Below are positions 26,191 to 39,760 of a DNA stretch of 64,000 nt, piece by piece (the stretch's first letter is position 1; each line of letters begins with the position of its first letter). The stretch covers positions 1 to 64,000 of the forward strand of contig CAUYLG010026954.1 of NCBI GenBank assembly GCA_963573385.1, given 5' to 3'. The position numbers and the translations under genes are program-made. Under the pieces are notes generated by a model. The model ran no database searches. It was not told where the DNA came from and saw only the letters and a program-made list of their open reading frames with translations. Source of the DNA: Cacajao melanocephalus. Its lineage: Eukaryota > Chordata > Mammalia > Primates > Pitheciidae.

Positions 26191-27849
26191 ACCCCTGGGT
26201 CTCTTAGCCTAATCTTGATATTATGTAGCTGATAATATTATTAAGTATGTAATTGCTGTATTGGCAAATGGGACAACTGATGCTAGTAGAGGCTCCAAAG
26301 GTGCCAAAGGACAGAAACCACATGGTCCATACTTAAGACAACATGACGTCAGAGTGGAGTGGGTGAAAACCTGCCCAGAATCGTTAACTATGGTCATGAC
26401 TGAATAGAAGATGATGCAAGAGGATTTGAGTTAGAGAGCTAAGGGTGTAAGATATAGAGGACAAATGGAAGTTGAAGAATCACCCACACAATCTCCACCA
26501 GGTTTCTTCAGTTTGTCTCTGGTTCGAGAATCTGACACCAGCTCTGATTGTCCTAAAGAACTGTTAGAGGAGAGGTCAAGAACGAAATTGCAAGCTACTT
26601 TTCTATTTGATTCTTCTACAGATGTAAAGGAAGCTTCATTCCAAGCTGAAGCTGCCATAAAACCTCAGGTAACCACGTTGAGTGTTGACTGGGTAGCATG
26701 GAACCAAACGTTTGGCTGTTCAGCATATTGATAAGAACCAGAATAGAACTTGCCAGCTATACCTACAGTAAGGTTGAAAATCAGGACTATATTGTTATGT
26801 GCTTTCTGTACTTCAGAAAGAATGCAGTTATTTCAAAGAAAGATACATTTTATAGACAGGATTGAAATACGTTTCTTCTACAATAACTGAGTCCTGAGAG
26901 AATAAAAAGTGAGGATTGCACACTGCAGAAGAGTAACATGGGATATTGCAAAATGGGCACAAACAGAAACCAAATAATGACAATAATGACAAAAAATCGA
27001 TGTTATCAGCAATAGCTAATTGGTCCGTTAGATGAAACCAGCAGTAACTAACATGCCTTCTCATTTATCCTTCTCCGGGTAAGATATGTTATGCTTCAGA
27101 GTCCTAGAGTTCTGTTGCAGTTTGTAAATCTCTTTCCAGTGCCCTCAGAGGAAACTCGATATATCATAGCTATAAAATACTCAGTTAAACTGCCCAGATG
27201 CTACCATGAAAGAGTTTTCCAATTACAAAATATTTATGTCAACACCACATTTTATCTGTACTTTTTATTGTGCAATGAATACAAAGTCTCTGGAGGTTTC
27301 CTTCATTGGCTGCTATGCAGCAGTTATTTTCACTACAAAACACATGTGCACATTGAGTCAGGTGCACAAACATACATATACATGGTAGGAATTCCACGAA
27401 GAGGTCATTTAGAGTTTTTACACAGTAGTGATAGTATGGGAACTATGTGTATACCTGCTACAATTCCCTGATAATTTTCACAGTGTGCTGAATTACTGAT
27501 TTCCTTTTATAAATTATAATTTATGAAATAAATTAGTTTTCTTGTTCTATGTTCAAACTATTTCATTATTCATTTTGGAGTAATACATATTCTTAAATAT
27601 GGGTCTAATCCATTATTTTCATATCCCTGCCATACTCTAATTTGTGTTGTACCTAATTAAAGGTTATATGTTCCTGATTTACCACCATGCCTTCCTGTCT
27701 TGGCTCCATCTATAATCAACAATGTACTTTGACTTCCGTAATAGAGACTTTATGGGCCTTTATATAATTTCTATCCTCTGAATATTCTTATGCAGCATCC
27801 AGTCACATACAGAGTAAATCCTGAACCCATCATAACCCAACCCTATCCT
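26191..27849. other. Single-copy DNA with two unassigned open frames
   Basis: It holds an 88-codon sense frame (26,465-26,731) overlapped by a 75-codon antisense frame, and a 126-codon sense frame (27,091-27,471). The 88-codon frame is rich in Ser, Glu and Lys and includes a CAG|GTAACC splice-donor-like site near 26,665-26,673. Nothing else supports an exon, and neither protein matches a family I know. The 126-codon frame is within chance expectation for 64 kb of both strands. Confidence 0.35.
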
Positions 27850-28190
27850 ACCTTTTTCAGCCTATGCCCTGAACTACCTAGTCATAGTGCTCATGAGCCA
27901 CTTGAGAATAAGACTGTCTTTGTAGAGCTCAGACTGTCATCTTCATAATGAACTTCAGCTTTCAGGTCATCCATGTTTGCTCCTTTTATTTTTCAGGCAA
28001 GTCTATGAGCTCCCCTACTCCTGCTCCCTTTGCTCATGTTGGCATTCTTATACAGCAATGGCTGATATTGCCATGACTTACCTTCTGGTATCCCCATAAG
28101 TTTATGGACTCATGAAGTAGAAGAACCACACCTTGTTTTTGTCAATTAGCACCTTTACAACTTACTGGTGTGTCTAACTCCAGCACTTTA
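27850..28190. repeat. Possible L2 (LINE-2) relic
   Basis: Wording such as TTTATGGACTCATGAAGTAG followed by a TTGTTTTTGTCAATTAGCACC block resembles the L2 3' end, at high divergence. Confidence 0.35.
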
Positions 28191-30603
<2,413 letters not shown>

Positions 30604-31409
30604 TCAGTTGTAATCAATTTATTTTTACAAACAGAAACAAAGGTCAACACGTGAGATTTTTAGCTTTTGTATATGAACTCCTAATACATGTTCACTGTCA
30701 TCCTTACTTTGTATTGCTTATTTTATTGAGCCATATTATTGTATTTTTTCCATTATAAGGCATATAAATCATTCGCAGATGGAAATAATAAATACACAGA
30801 TAACCATATGTATATGTACATATAAATTAAAATGTAAACTTCATATACATATATATGAGACAAAGATGGTATCTGCATATCGGTCCTACGTTGCTTACTT
30901 CTTCCCAGGAAGCTAATACCTGTTAACTCACAATCCTGCTGGCACCAAACCTAACTTTTTAAACATTCAGTTGTTTAAAATACAACCTGAATAAGTTTAA
31001 AATACAACCTGAATAAGTTTTGCATACTACACAAAACTTACCAACTTCTATTACCCATAGATTAGATAAACCCCAGGTTTGAATAGACCACATGCTGCCC
31101 ATCAGAGCCCTCTGCCACAGAGATTCCTCCTGGGAAACTAAGTGATACCACCTAGACATGTGAGCCCCCTCTTCAATCCTCATTCTTTTTGAGAATTCTC
31201 TTGGTCCCTTCTTCTTCTAGGTGGTGGCCCCTGCATGGTTCTCATGCTGTGAGGGACTCCCCTGCAAAGAAACCTGTCAAAGCATCACCTAAATAAACTT
31301 AATTGTTTTCTTCTACCACCTGGTGGTTATCCCTTTTTTCTTGGTCAGCCCTTGAATCCCTTCCACCAACTACTGTGAAATAAAAATAAGGGATGGAACC
31401 AACTATGTA
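30604..31409. other. Single-copy DNA with a 22-bp tandem duplication
   Basis: No gene. A perfect 22-bp direct duplication lies at 30,973-30,994 and 30,995-31,016. The remainder is unrecognised. Confidence 0.6.
30973..31016. repeat. Perfect 22-bp tandem duplication
   Basis: Two identical head-to-tail copies of a unit starting GTTTAAAATACAACC. Identity suggests a recent slip or duplication. Confidence 0.97.
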
Positions 31410-31640
31410 TTTCTTACACTTGCTATGTAATAGGCATTGTACCAGGCATTTTTCATTGACTTTATCATTTTATCTCATAAAATTCTTACCCGCTGGAGTA
31501 AAGGTATTATTATTGCTTTACAAATAAAAAATTCAAGACTGAATGAATCAATATTTCTAACAGAGAAAACATGTAACTTGGCCAGTGATGAAAAGCAGAC
31601 TCAGCCTTCACATCTTATTGTTTTCTGATTATAAAACTCC
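31410..31640 (+). repeat. MIR SINE, sense
   Basis: Ordered MIR wording: CTATGTAATAGGCATTGTACC, an ATTTTATCTCATAAAATTCTTAC block, GGTATTATTATTGC, then the core and the AACTTGGCCAGTGAT block. Confidence 0.75.
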
Positions 31641-32260
31641 AAACTGTTAGAACTCCAGCACTCTACCACTAATCTTGAATCCAAAAGTCTTTTTCTGAGG
31701 TGGTACATCTGTGCCACATCCTGACTTGCATCATGCAGCTCATTTTTACCAAATCTCAGTTTCTTTACTTAGAAAACTGGTGCAAAAGCAAACCTATCCT
31801 AGGTTTTCAAGACTAAGTGAGATAATGCATAGGCAATTGCTTTATTACCTGTAAAGAGTTTATGCATAGGAAAGCATTTTTTTCCTGTAATTTTTAAATT
31901 AAACTGGGAATAAATTCATACACTATGGACATCATTATGCAGATATAAAATAACATAAATACCAATGCAAAACATTAATATATGATTTACTTGTTTCCAA
32001 AGTGATACTAAGGGCTTAAAGGGAAAGAATTCATTATTTTGGATCCATTGACAAAATGTGTACTGAATAGATCTCTGGAGAGAAAGAAAAACAGTTTTTG
32101 TTGGGGGGGGTGGGGTTGGGGGGCAGAAACAAATCACTTGTTAGCAGTCTGAAAAAAAGAGTACATTTTCCAAATATAACTGAAATCCAACATTTAAATT
32201 ATTTTTTTCTCAAATAGAAAAAAAATGTAATATATAAGCATCTAACACTTTCATTATTTT
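31641..32260. other. Single-copy DNA with a G-run cluster
   Basis: No gene. It contains a G-rich cluster at 32,103-32,123. Confidence 0.5.
32103..32123 (+). other. G-quadruplex-prone G-run cluster
   Basis: G8, T, G4, TT, G6: enough for four runs of three or more G on the plus strand. Confidence 0.7.
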
Positions 32261-32601
<341 letters not shown>

Positions 32602-32610
32602 TTTTATTGG

Positions 32611-33050
32611 TGACTGCTATGGTTCGGATATGATTTGTCCCCACCAAATGTTTTGCCACTATGGTAGTGTTGGGCAGTGGAGCCTAGTGAGCTGTCTGGG
32701 TCCTGAGAGCAGGCTACTCATAAATAGGTAATGCCCTCTCTCAGGAGTGAGTGTGTGTGGAATGGGTTTGGTCCCTCAAGAGGAGGTTGTTAAAGATTCT
32801 GGCTTCCTCTGTTTCTCCCATGTGGCTCCCTCCCTCCCAACGTGTTTGCACACATTGGCTCCGCTTCAGCTTTCAGTTTTCGTCCATGAGTGGAAGCAGC
32901 CTAAGGCCCTCACCAGAATCTCAGCAGATGACAGCTCCATGCCCATGAACTTCCAGCCTGCAGAACCAACTAGGTAAATCATCTCTTTTCTTTATAAATT
33001 ACCCAGTCTCAGATATTCTCTTAGAGCAAGAAAAAATAAGCGAAGATAGT
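32611..33050 (+). repeat. MLT1/MST-type MaLR LTR, sense
   Basis: Starts near TGCTATGGTTCGGATATG, then a GTCCCCACCAAA block, a GTGTTGGGCAGTGGAGCCTA block, AATGCCCTC, the GGCCCTCACCAGAA block, the AACTTCCAGCCTGCAGAACC block and the TTTATAAATTACCCAGTCTC end. The two overlapping frames at 32,747-32,977 are LTR frames. Confidence 0.88.
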
Positions 33051-33122
33051 ACCATATACCTAGCAGCACCGGTTAAGAAAGATGATAAAATTCTTTTCAA
33101 AAAATTTAAATTAGGGGGAAAA

Positions 33123-33180
33123 CTTTATATATATATATATATATAAAATATATATATATATATAAAATATATATTTTATT
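33123..33180. repeat. (TA)n microsatellite, compound
   Basis: Two TA runs separated by AAA, then a third short run. AT-only, self-complementary and likely polymorphic. Confidence 0.95.
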
Positions 33181-33251
33181 TGTAAAACTAAAGTATTTCA
33201 AATATGAATATTCTCTTTGTAAAACTAAAGTATTCAAATATGAATATTCTC
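33179..33251. repeat. 37-bp near-perfect tandem duplication
   Basis: Copies at 33,179-33,215 and 33,216-33,251 differ by one deleted T. They directly follow the (TA)n run. Confidence 0.95.
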
Positions 33252-34309
33252 TAATTATATTTTCCAGTCTGGCTTTATTATCCATCTTATGCAGAAGTGA
33301 GAGGAAGTAGATGAAAACTAGATTTCCAGCTGCTGCTGCAGTTACAAGTCCTTATTCCATCAGACACATGATTAGGTAATTTATGAAATAAGGAAAGAGG
33401 AAGTCATAGTTTTTTAAAACAGTAAATTTTAGAAAAATGTATTTGAAAAATCATGGAAACAAAAAATTAACACAGTTTTCTATAAAGAGGTAAAAAGGTA
33501 CATCTACATCAAACCTTTAAAGTTTGCATGTGTGCACATGCACACACTTGTGAGCATGTGTGTTTGCATGTGTATTATTAAGAATACTTATATTTTATGA
33601 AAGGTCTTCTAAGTAATATTAAATCATTAATTTGCCTCCCACTGGAGTTTCTGTTAGAACACTGAAAATTCACATAGCACAAGATATAACTATTGAACTC
33701 ATTGACCTGTCTTTATTTAGACTGGAAATAAAATACAAAGGATTAAAATACTATCATGTGTATTGCATGACCTCATAGGGAAACACAGCTGATGTGGACT
33801 CTTAATTTAGAGTCCATCACCCAAATTTTGATTTAGAACCCTACTGGAATTTTGTTCCCAATAAAATTTATAAAATAACTTTTTGAATGTAATAAATGTC
33901 ATACCACAGTGGCATGACACTCCTGAGGGTTTCCACATCCCAAAAGGTGACTCCACATGGAAATTGCATGGAAAGGGTGGACACTGTAATTGGCTGCTTT
34001 TTTCTGACACCGCCTGACAGACCCTGGCTTCCATGTCACAATGCTGGTTTTCCTCCTACCTCTACCTAGCTCTCTCAATCCGCTTTATGGGAGACTGTTC
34101 TGCTGGATGCCTCTTCAATGTTAGTGTTTTCTTATTCTTTAGCCTCACATTTGTACCCAATTTACATATTCTTGTGGACAACTTCATATATTCCTAATTC
34201 TACAACAGCCATCTATATGCTAGTGATTTCCAAATTATCTCCTATCTACTGTCCTTTTTTGAACTACAGGCAAACCATCCGTCTTCCACTTCTTGTATTC
34301 TAAACTTAG
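33252..34309. other. Single-copy DNA with a Z-DNA-prone stretch
   Basis: No gene. At 33,525-33,547 there are 23 nt of strict purine-pyrimidine alternation (mixed TG, CA and TGCA steps). Confidence 0.55.
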
Positions 34310-34311
34310 TA

Positions 34312-34628
34312 CCGTCATGTGCTGCATAATGACCAACATTTCAGTCAATATCGAACCACACATATGATGATGATCTCCTATGTTCATGATCCTGTATTTT
34401 TACTATACTTTTTCTATGTTTAGATACACAAAACCTTAGCATTGTGTTCCAATTGTCCACATATTCAGGATAGTCACATGCAATCCTAGGAGCAATAGGC
34501 TAAACCACAGAGCCTAGGTGCTATACTATCTGGGTTTGTATAAGTACACTCTGTGATGTTAACACAACAAAATTGCCTAATGATGTATTTCTCATCACAT
34601 ATCCCTGTCATTAAGTGAGGTATGATTG
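34312..34628 (-). mobile_element. MER2-like (Tigger-derived) DNA transposon with TA duplication
   Basis: A 317-bp non-autonomous element. The ends are imperfect inverted repeats (GTCATGTGCTGCATAATGAC at the left; the right end contains the GTCATTAAGTGAGGTATGA counterpart). Flanking TA dinucleotides lie at 34,310-34,311 and 34,629-34,630, as expected for Tc1/mariner-type insertion. Internal blocks (TTTTTCTATGTTTAGATACA, AGGAGCAATAGGCTA, AAGTACACTCTGTGATGTT) match the MER2 pattern as I recall it. It carries no transposase frame. The name needs a library check; the mechanism class is well supported. Confidence 0.82.
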
Positions 34629-34734
34629 TATGTGGGCCCACCAAAGAAAGGGTAGGAAAGAAACAGAGAAAGGGATAGTATCCCTGGGCAAATTTCATAA
34701 GTGATATCTCTCCACTTCCTTCTAAACTTTTGGC

Positions 34735-35090
34735 TTCATTTATGCTAGCCTATTTGCAGTTATTTTAATAGTTCATGTTCTCTTTAGATGTACGTGCAGT
34801 TTACTCTGCCTGGAATGCATTTCTTACTTATTTACTTCGTAATTTATATTCATTCTTTAAATTTCAGTTCAAACATAATCTTCTCTTGGAATGTTGTTTA
34901 AAATCTCATCCACTGTGGTCTCAAGGACACTGAGTGTGTCTCTTCCACAGCCCTTGCACTCTATATGCAACTGTCTGGGTAACTGCATATTTCTGCTGCC
35001 CCCTAGTCATTTGGCTATTTGATATGAGTTACCACATGGTATTCATATTGCTATCCCAAAGACTATACTATATTTGCATAAGAAAAAGTT
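34735..35090 (+). repeat. L2 (LINE-2) 3' relic, sense
   Basis: Ordered L2 3' UTR wording: a TTTACTCTGCCTGGAATGC block, ATTCATTCTTTAAATTTCAG, then the region before the terminal AT-rich end. High divergence. Confidence 0.6.
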
Positions 35091-35942
35091 ACTCAATATT
35101 AATTAAACAAAGAAATTAATAGACCACAGAATGAATAAATCAGTAAATGTGTATATCTGCCAGATACACATTCCTTAAGAAAGTATTTCTGCTACTACCT
35201 ATGTGTAGGTGTGCCCCTAGGAAACAATAATTATCTGTAAAAGGTGCTTGAGGTGCAGAGAATTATTTTTTAATCCTACCTTAAAATAACATGGCAAACA
35301 TTTATTAGAATAATACCTCTGGTTAGTTATGGGGTACAAGTGGAATAATCACTGGTCTGTAGCATAAAGATCCTTTATCCATAGACTAATATGATTTTCA
35401 TGGAAGTGATTTCTTGCCTTGATGGTAGTTAGTTTGTCAGGGTACTATTTAAGGTTACAGCTGTCAGGTAAAGCACATAGTTCTTCCTAATGTATCAAGG
35501 GATATTTCAAAGGATAGACGACACTTGAGAGAGTCCTTGAAAAAATGTTGAGATGAATAGATAACAGGAGGATTTTAGAAAACAGCCTTTGAAACCAACC
35601 AGACTGTCCCACAGACATTTTTTTTTTTAACTGTAGGAATTGACCCTTCTGGTCTTAAACCCTGAAACTTATATTTGTTTTATATGAGTTCATTCCTCAG
35701 GAAAAGACCTTCAGGCCTCTCAAAAAAAGTATCAAAGAATGGAAACCCACCAGATCACTACATCCCATCCACACAATGAGATGCCAGACCCTTCATTCAT
35801 TATGATTCCTTCCTTCTCCCATCTTAGTCCCTACTTTCTTACAAATTGTTACATTTTTTCCCTGTTACATAAATCCCTAGTTTTAGTCTATCAGAGAGAT
35901 GGATTTAAAACTGAGCTCCCATCTCCTTGGCTGCAACACCTG
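35091..35942. other. Single-copy DNA
   Basis: No gene or repeat recognised. The frame at 35,739-35,987 runs into an Alu and is not convincing. Confidence 0.5.
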
Positions 35943-36281
35943 ATTAAAGCCTTCTTCCAGGCCGGGCACAGTGGCTCACACCTGTAGTCCCAATACTTTG
36001 GGAGGCTGAGGTGGGTGGATCACGAGGTCAGGAGTTCAAGACCAACCTGGCCAAGTTGGTGAAACCCGGTCTCTACTGAAAATACCAAATAATAATAATA
36101 ATAATCGGCTGTGGTGGCGGATGCCTGCAATCCCAGGTACTCAGGAGGCTGAGGCAGAGTATCGTTTAAACCAGGAGGCAGAAGTTGAAGTGAGCCAAGA
36201 TCATGCCACTACACTCTAGCCTGGGCGACAGAGCCAGACTCCATCTCAAAAAAAAAAAAAAAAAAATTAAAGCCTTCTTCC
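35943..36281 (+). repeat. Alu SINE, sense, with perfect 16-bp target duplication
   Basis: Full-length Alu (35,959-36,265) with an internal (AAT)n in the linker and an uninterrupted A tail. The duplication ATTAAAGCCTTCTTCC occurs at 35,943-35,958 and 36,266-36,281. The antisense 137-codon frame 36,209-36,622 begins in this Alu and is not a gene. Confidence 0.97.
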
Positions 36282-36629
36282 TTGGCAATATTCAGTGTCT
36301 CAGTCATTGGCTTTCTGTGTGGCCAGCAGCAGGGCCTAGACCAAACTCCTGGTGTTTCAGTAACACTTTGAAAGAGGGAAAGTAGAATTGATGGTATAGA
36401 AATACCTAAAGAATTAAAGATGGAGCAGGTCAGGGTGACATTGCTATAGAAATATAACATGCATGATAGTGAGTAAGCAAGACTTCTCTTGGCAAGGAGA
36501 GAGAAACAGAACTGGATACTAAATTTTGAAGTCCATTCATAGTGCAAGGTGAGGAAGACTATTTTTACTGTCCCTTGACTACTGTCTACAATCATTGAGG
36601 TTTTGCTACAAGCTGGAGACAAGGTTAAG
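36282..36629. other. Single-copy DNA
   Basis: No gene; part of an antisense chance frame. Confidence 0.5.
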
Positions 36630-36805
36630 ATGATTAAATTATTGCCTCACTTAATCTACTAATGAGTCATACAAGGCCCATTTGATTTTTATGCGTGCTT
36701 CATAGATGAGAAAGCTGAGGTTTGGCCACAAGTAGCGTCCTCCAATGTCCCACTGCTAGTGTATGGCAGAGTCAGAATTTGAAGCTAGTGCTCTGGATTA
36801 GGACA
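36630..36805 (+). repeat. MIR SINE, sense
   Basis: The core is readable: ATAGATGAGAAAGCTGAGG, a CACTGCTAGTGTATGGCAGA block and AGTCAGAATTTGAAGC. Confidence 0.75.
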
Positions 36806-38198
36806 TTCTACACCCACATTTCCTAGTCTGACTGATTTAGACTCTCTCTGTGGTCAGCAGCACTGTTGTTCAATTTAGACAATTGGCTAAAGTTCATGTT
36901 TAATAAGACTCATATATATCGCACACACCAAAATCCAGACACTCACACTGACCCATTGCTTCTTCATCCAGAAGGATTTTTACTTTCTGGAAGGATTTTT
37001 ACTTTATTTTCTCTAGAACCAAGTTTTACCTGACCTGTGAGGCCCTCCTTGGTCCCTGCTCTCTCAAGAGGTCTTCTCTGACCACTTATTATTTACTTAA
37101 TTATTTTTTATTGATTTATTTTTTCTTCTCTGACCACTTTTTATTATTTTCTTGTTTAGTGTATAACAGGAACAGTGGTCACTAGGCTTAGTGAGTATTG
37201 AGTCTTTAAACTTAAATTATTTTTAGAGATATGCTTTGGAGTAAGCCACATACATCTAAATTTCAGACAGAACTTCAGCCAGCTGTGTGGTATGAAGTAC
37301 CCAACCAAGACCACAGTCTCCGGTGTCTACAGGGTTCTCCTGTGTCTTGGACCCACATGACTATTATCATTTGTTCCTTCCATTGGTACCATTAGCCTTG
37401 TAGTTTCTGTTATCATTGATGTTCCTTTTGTCATCTTGCCTTCCTAGTTATTCTCAAAATAATAAAATAAACCTACCTGTGTTTAGAATGAATGCTGATG
37501 TTGATGTTGATAAATACATTTTATGTTGTAAGCAGGAATTTTCTTAAATAATATTTCTGTCATCTTATCTTAGGGAGCATAAAATAAAAATGATCTTGGA
37601 TTAGATATAAAATTATATTCATTAACTATGACAACTGAAAGATTAGATTACTAAACATTTTTCCTTAAGAAGTGAAGTATTTTAATCAATGAGAATGCAT
37701 CTTCTCTACTCCTAATAAGATTGTCTTGGGAAGAAATGAAGACAACTATATGAGAACATTCTTTTTGATGTAGTTTCTGTGGAAAGCATTGCTGATATGA
37801 CATTTATGAACACAAAAGCAGAACAGTAAAATCATAAGAAGACATAGACACATTAAAAACTGCTTAGAACTGAAATAGGTGGCAGAGACTTGACTCTGCT
37901 TCTCAATTTTCCCTTGGAGGTAGGTGGGAACCTCATGAGAGCCAAGCCTACACTCCTACAACTACGTCTTCTAGATCAATGACATTCACAATGTAGAACA
38001 ACACTGAGAGATAAAGTGTGCCTCGCCATGAGACCAGCAGTTTAGTGAATGAGTGACAGATAATATTTTCTTCATTGTTTACCACACATTAATGCATCTG
38101 TACAAAAGAATTATTTTTGAAAACATAAGTATTGTACATACTTAATTTAGTTTCTCCACATACTTGGATTAGGGACAGACAGATGAAAAACATGTTTC
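36806..38198. other. Single-copy DNA with short duplications and possible L2 scrap
   Basis: An imperfect 19-bp tandem duplication lies at 36,971-37,008. CTTCTCTGACCACTT occurs twice, near 37,073 and 37,123, in an L2-like stretch (37,015-37,170). No gene. Confidence 0.45.
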
Positions 38199-38424
38199 TT
38201 TTTTCTTTTTTTTTTTTTTTCTGAGACAGAGTCTTGCTCTGTCACCCAGGCTGGAGTGCAGTGGCATGATCACCACTCGCTGCAGCCGTGAACTCTTAGG
38301 CTAAAGCAATCCTCCTGCCTCAGCCCCCCAAAGCTGAGTGTAAAGGCATGCACCAACACACTTGGCTTTTTTTTTGGGGGGGGTGGGGGTGGGAGATGGG
38401 GCTTTACCATGTTGCTCAGGCTAT
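38199..38424 (-). repeat. Old (AluJ-like) Alu, antisense, 5' truncated
   Basis: T-run, then the reverse complement of the right monomer with J-type wording, ending after a TTGCTCAGGCT block. The linker has become a T8-G8 run with a G-quadruplex-prone cluster (38,376-38,401). The antisense frame 38,270-38,545 is Alu-derived. Confidence 0.85.
38376..38401 (+). other. G-quadruplex motif (G8-T-G5-T-G3-AGAT-G4)
   Basis: It fits the canonical four-run, short-loop pattern on the plus strand. Confidence 0.8.
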
Positions 38425-38597
38425 AAATACCTGTTTCTATTGAACAGATTGGGCAAAATAAAATGCCTAAAACAAGGTCTACTTTTCTAGGTGAAATTAT
38501 TCTCTGGAGAGACCAAGATGCTATCCTATTAAGATAAATGGGCATTAGTTACTCTAGGGAATTTTTTTCTATGAAGAGCCAACATTAGTGCATAAGA

Positions 38598-38810
38598 TAG
38601 GCTTTGCTGGCATGGTGGTGCATGCCTAAAGTCCCAGCCACTTAGAAGGCTAAAATAGAAGGATTGCTTTGATCCTTCGGGAGTTCATCAGGAGTTCAAA
38701 GACGTAATGCAATATAATCACACCTGTGAATAGACACTGCATTCCAGCCTGGGCAACGTAGTGAGACTCCCATCTCTAAATTTTAAAAGAAACAGAAAAA
38801 ATAAAGGGCT
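38598..38810 (+). repeat. Alu-related monomer (FRAM/old Alu), sense
   Basis: A single diverged monomer: a GGCATGGTGGTGCATGCC start, a CACTGCATTCCAGCCTGGGC block, a GAGACTCCCATCTCTA end and an A-rich tail. The second monomer is absent. Confidence 0.82.
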
Positions 38811-39630
38811 TTGTGGCTTGAGACTAGATTTTATCACAGTGACTCAGAGAAAGAGTTCTAGGAAAACTGTGATTTTTCTGTAATATCTTAGAAAGTTTGT
38901 ATTTCAAAGTCTTGATTGTACCTTGAATTCACTGAGATACAGAGAAATCTTTCCTGTTCTTGTCATCAATTTGGGACCACCTAGAACAAGGTGTGAACAG
39001 TCCTTTGTGAATCATTTTACTCCACATGTAGCAGAGCTTTTAGAATGCTCAATGGCTGATGCTGCATACCATAATAAATCCAGGGGAAATATAGAACGAA
39101 TCAATTGTTAGGTGGAATCAGGTTACCAAACATGACAGGACTGAGAGAAAAGCATGCATTGAAAATCTCTCCTCAATACTTTTGTTGGTAACTATCCTGG
39201 ATAGTTATTATGGCATGGAATGACTTAAAGTAAAGAGAGAAAATTACTGGTCTGGGAAAGCTTTGAGCATGATGTTTTACTGTGCATATCGGTCAGACTG
39301 AAGACATTCCTAAAATCCTTCTTTTCTATCCTTGACTTACACGGTAAAATACACATTGTGTTAGCAACAACCACTTTTTGTAAGAGTTCCAGAAATATCT
39401 CATTGTTCTTTAAAGTACTATGTAATTCTTCAGTATTCAGGACTTACCATGCCAAAGCGAAGAATGTGCTGCTGAAAGAGTAAGTTATAATCTTCACAAT
39501 GCTGTGATGTGATTAAGAAAAAATTACTGATATTCAAGAAAACTCACTGTATGATGCACATTTCTGAAGAATCCTTGTTGGACTTATATGAGACCTATTT
39601 TCTCTATAAAATCTTCCCTTACAACTCATC
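38811..39630. other. Single-copy DNA
   Basis: No gene or repeat recognised. Confidence 0.5.
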
Positions 39631-39634
39631 CCAG

Positions 39635-39760
39635 TGTAGCAACCATTTACTGAATGTCTGTTACATTCCCAATACTGTATTTAGTGGTTTATAAATGTGA
39701 TGTCACTTTATTTGCTCAATGACTCATAGATGAATCAATGGAGATTGCATATACAGAGCA
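39635..39760 (+). repeat. Possible MIR relic
   Basis: TTTACTGAATGTCTGTTACA followed by a CAATACTGTATTTAG block and GACTCATAGATGAATCAATG resembles MIR at high divergence. Confidence 0.5.

Noticed and set aside
27091..27471. 126-codon open frame in unique DNA
   Set aside because: No recognisable domain, hydrophobic and mixed composition, no promoter or splice context. A few frames of this length are expected by chance in 64 kb of AT-rich DNA on six frames.
36209..36622. 137-codon antisense frame
   Set aside because: It starts within an Alu and runs into unrelated unique DNA. No family features.
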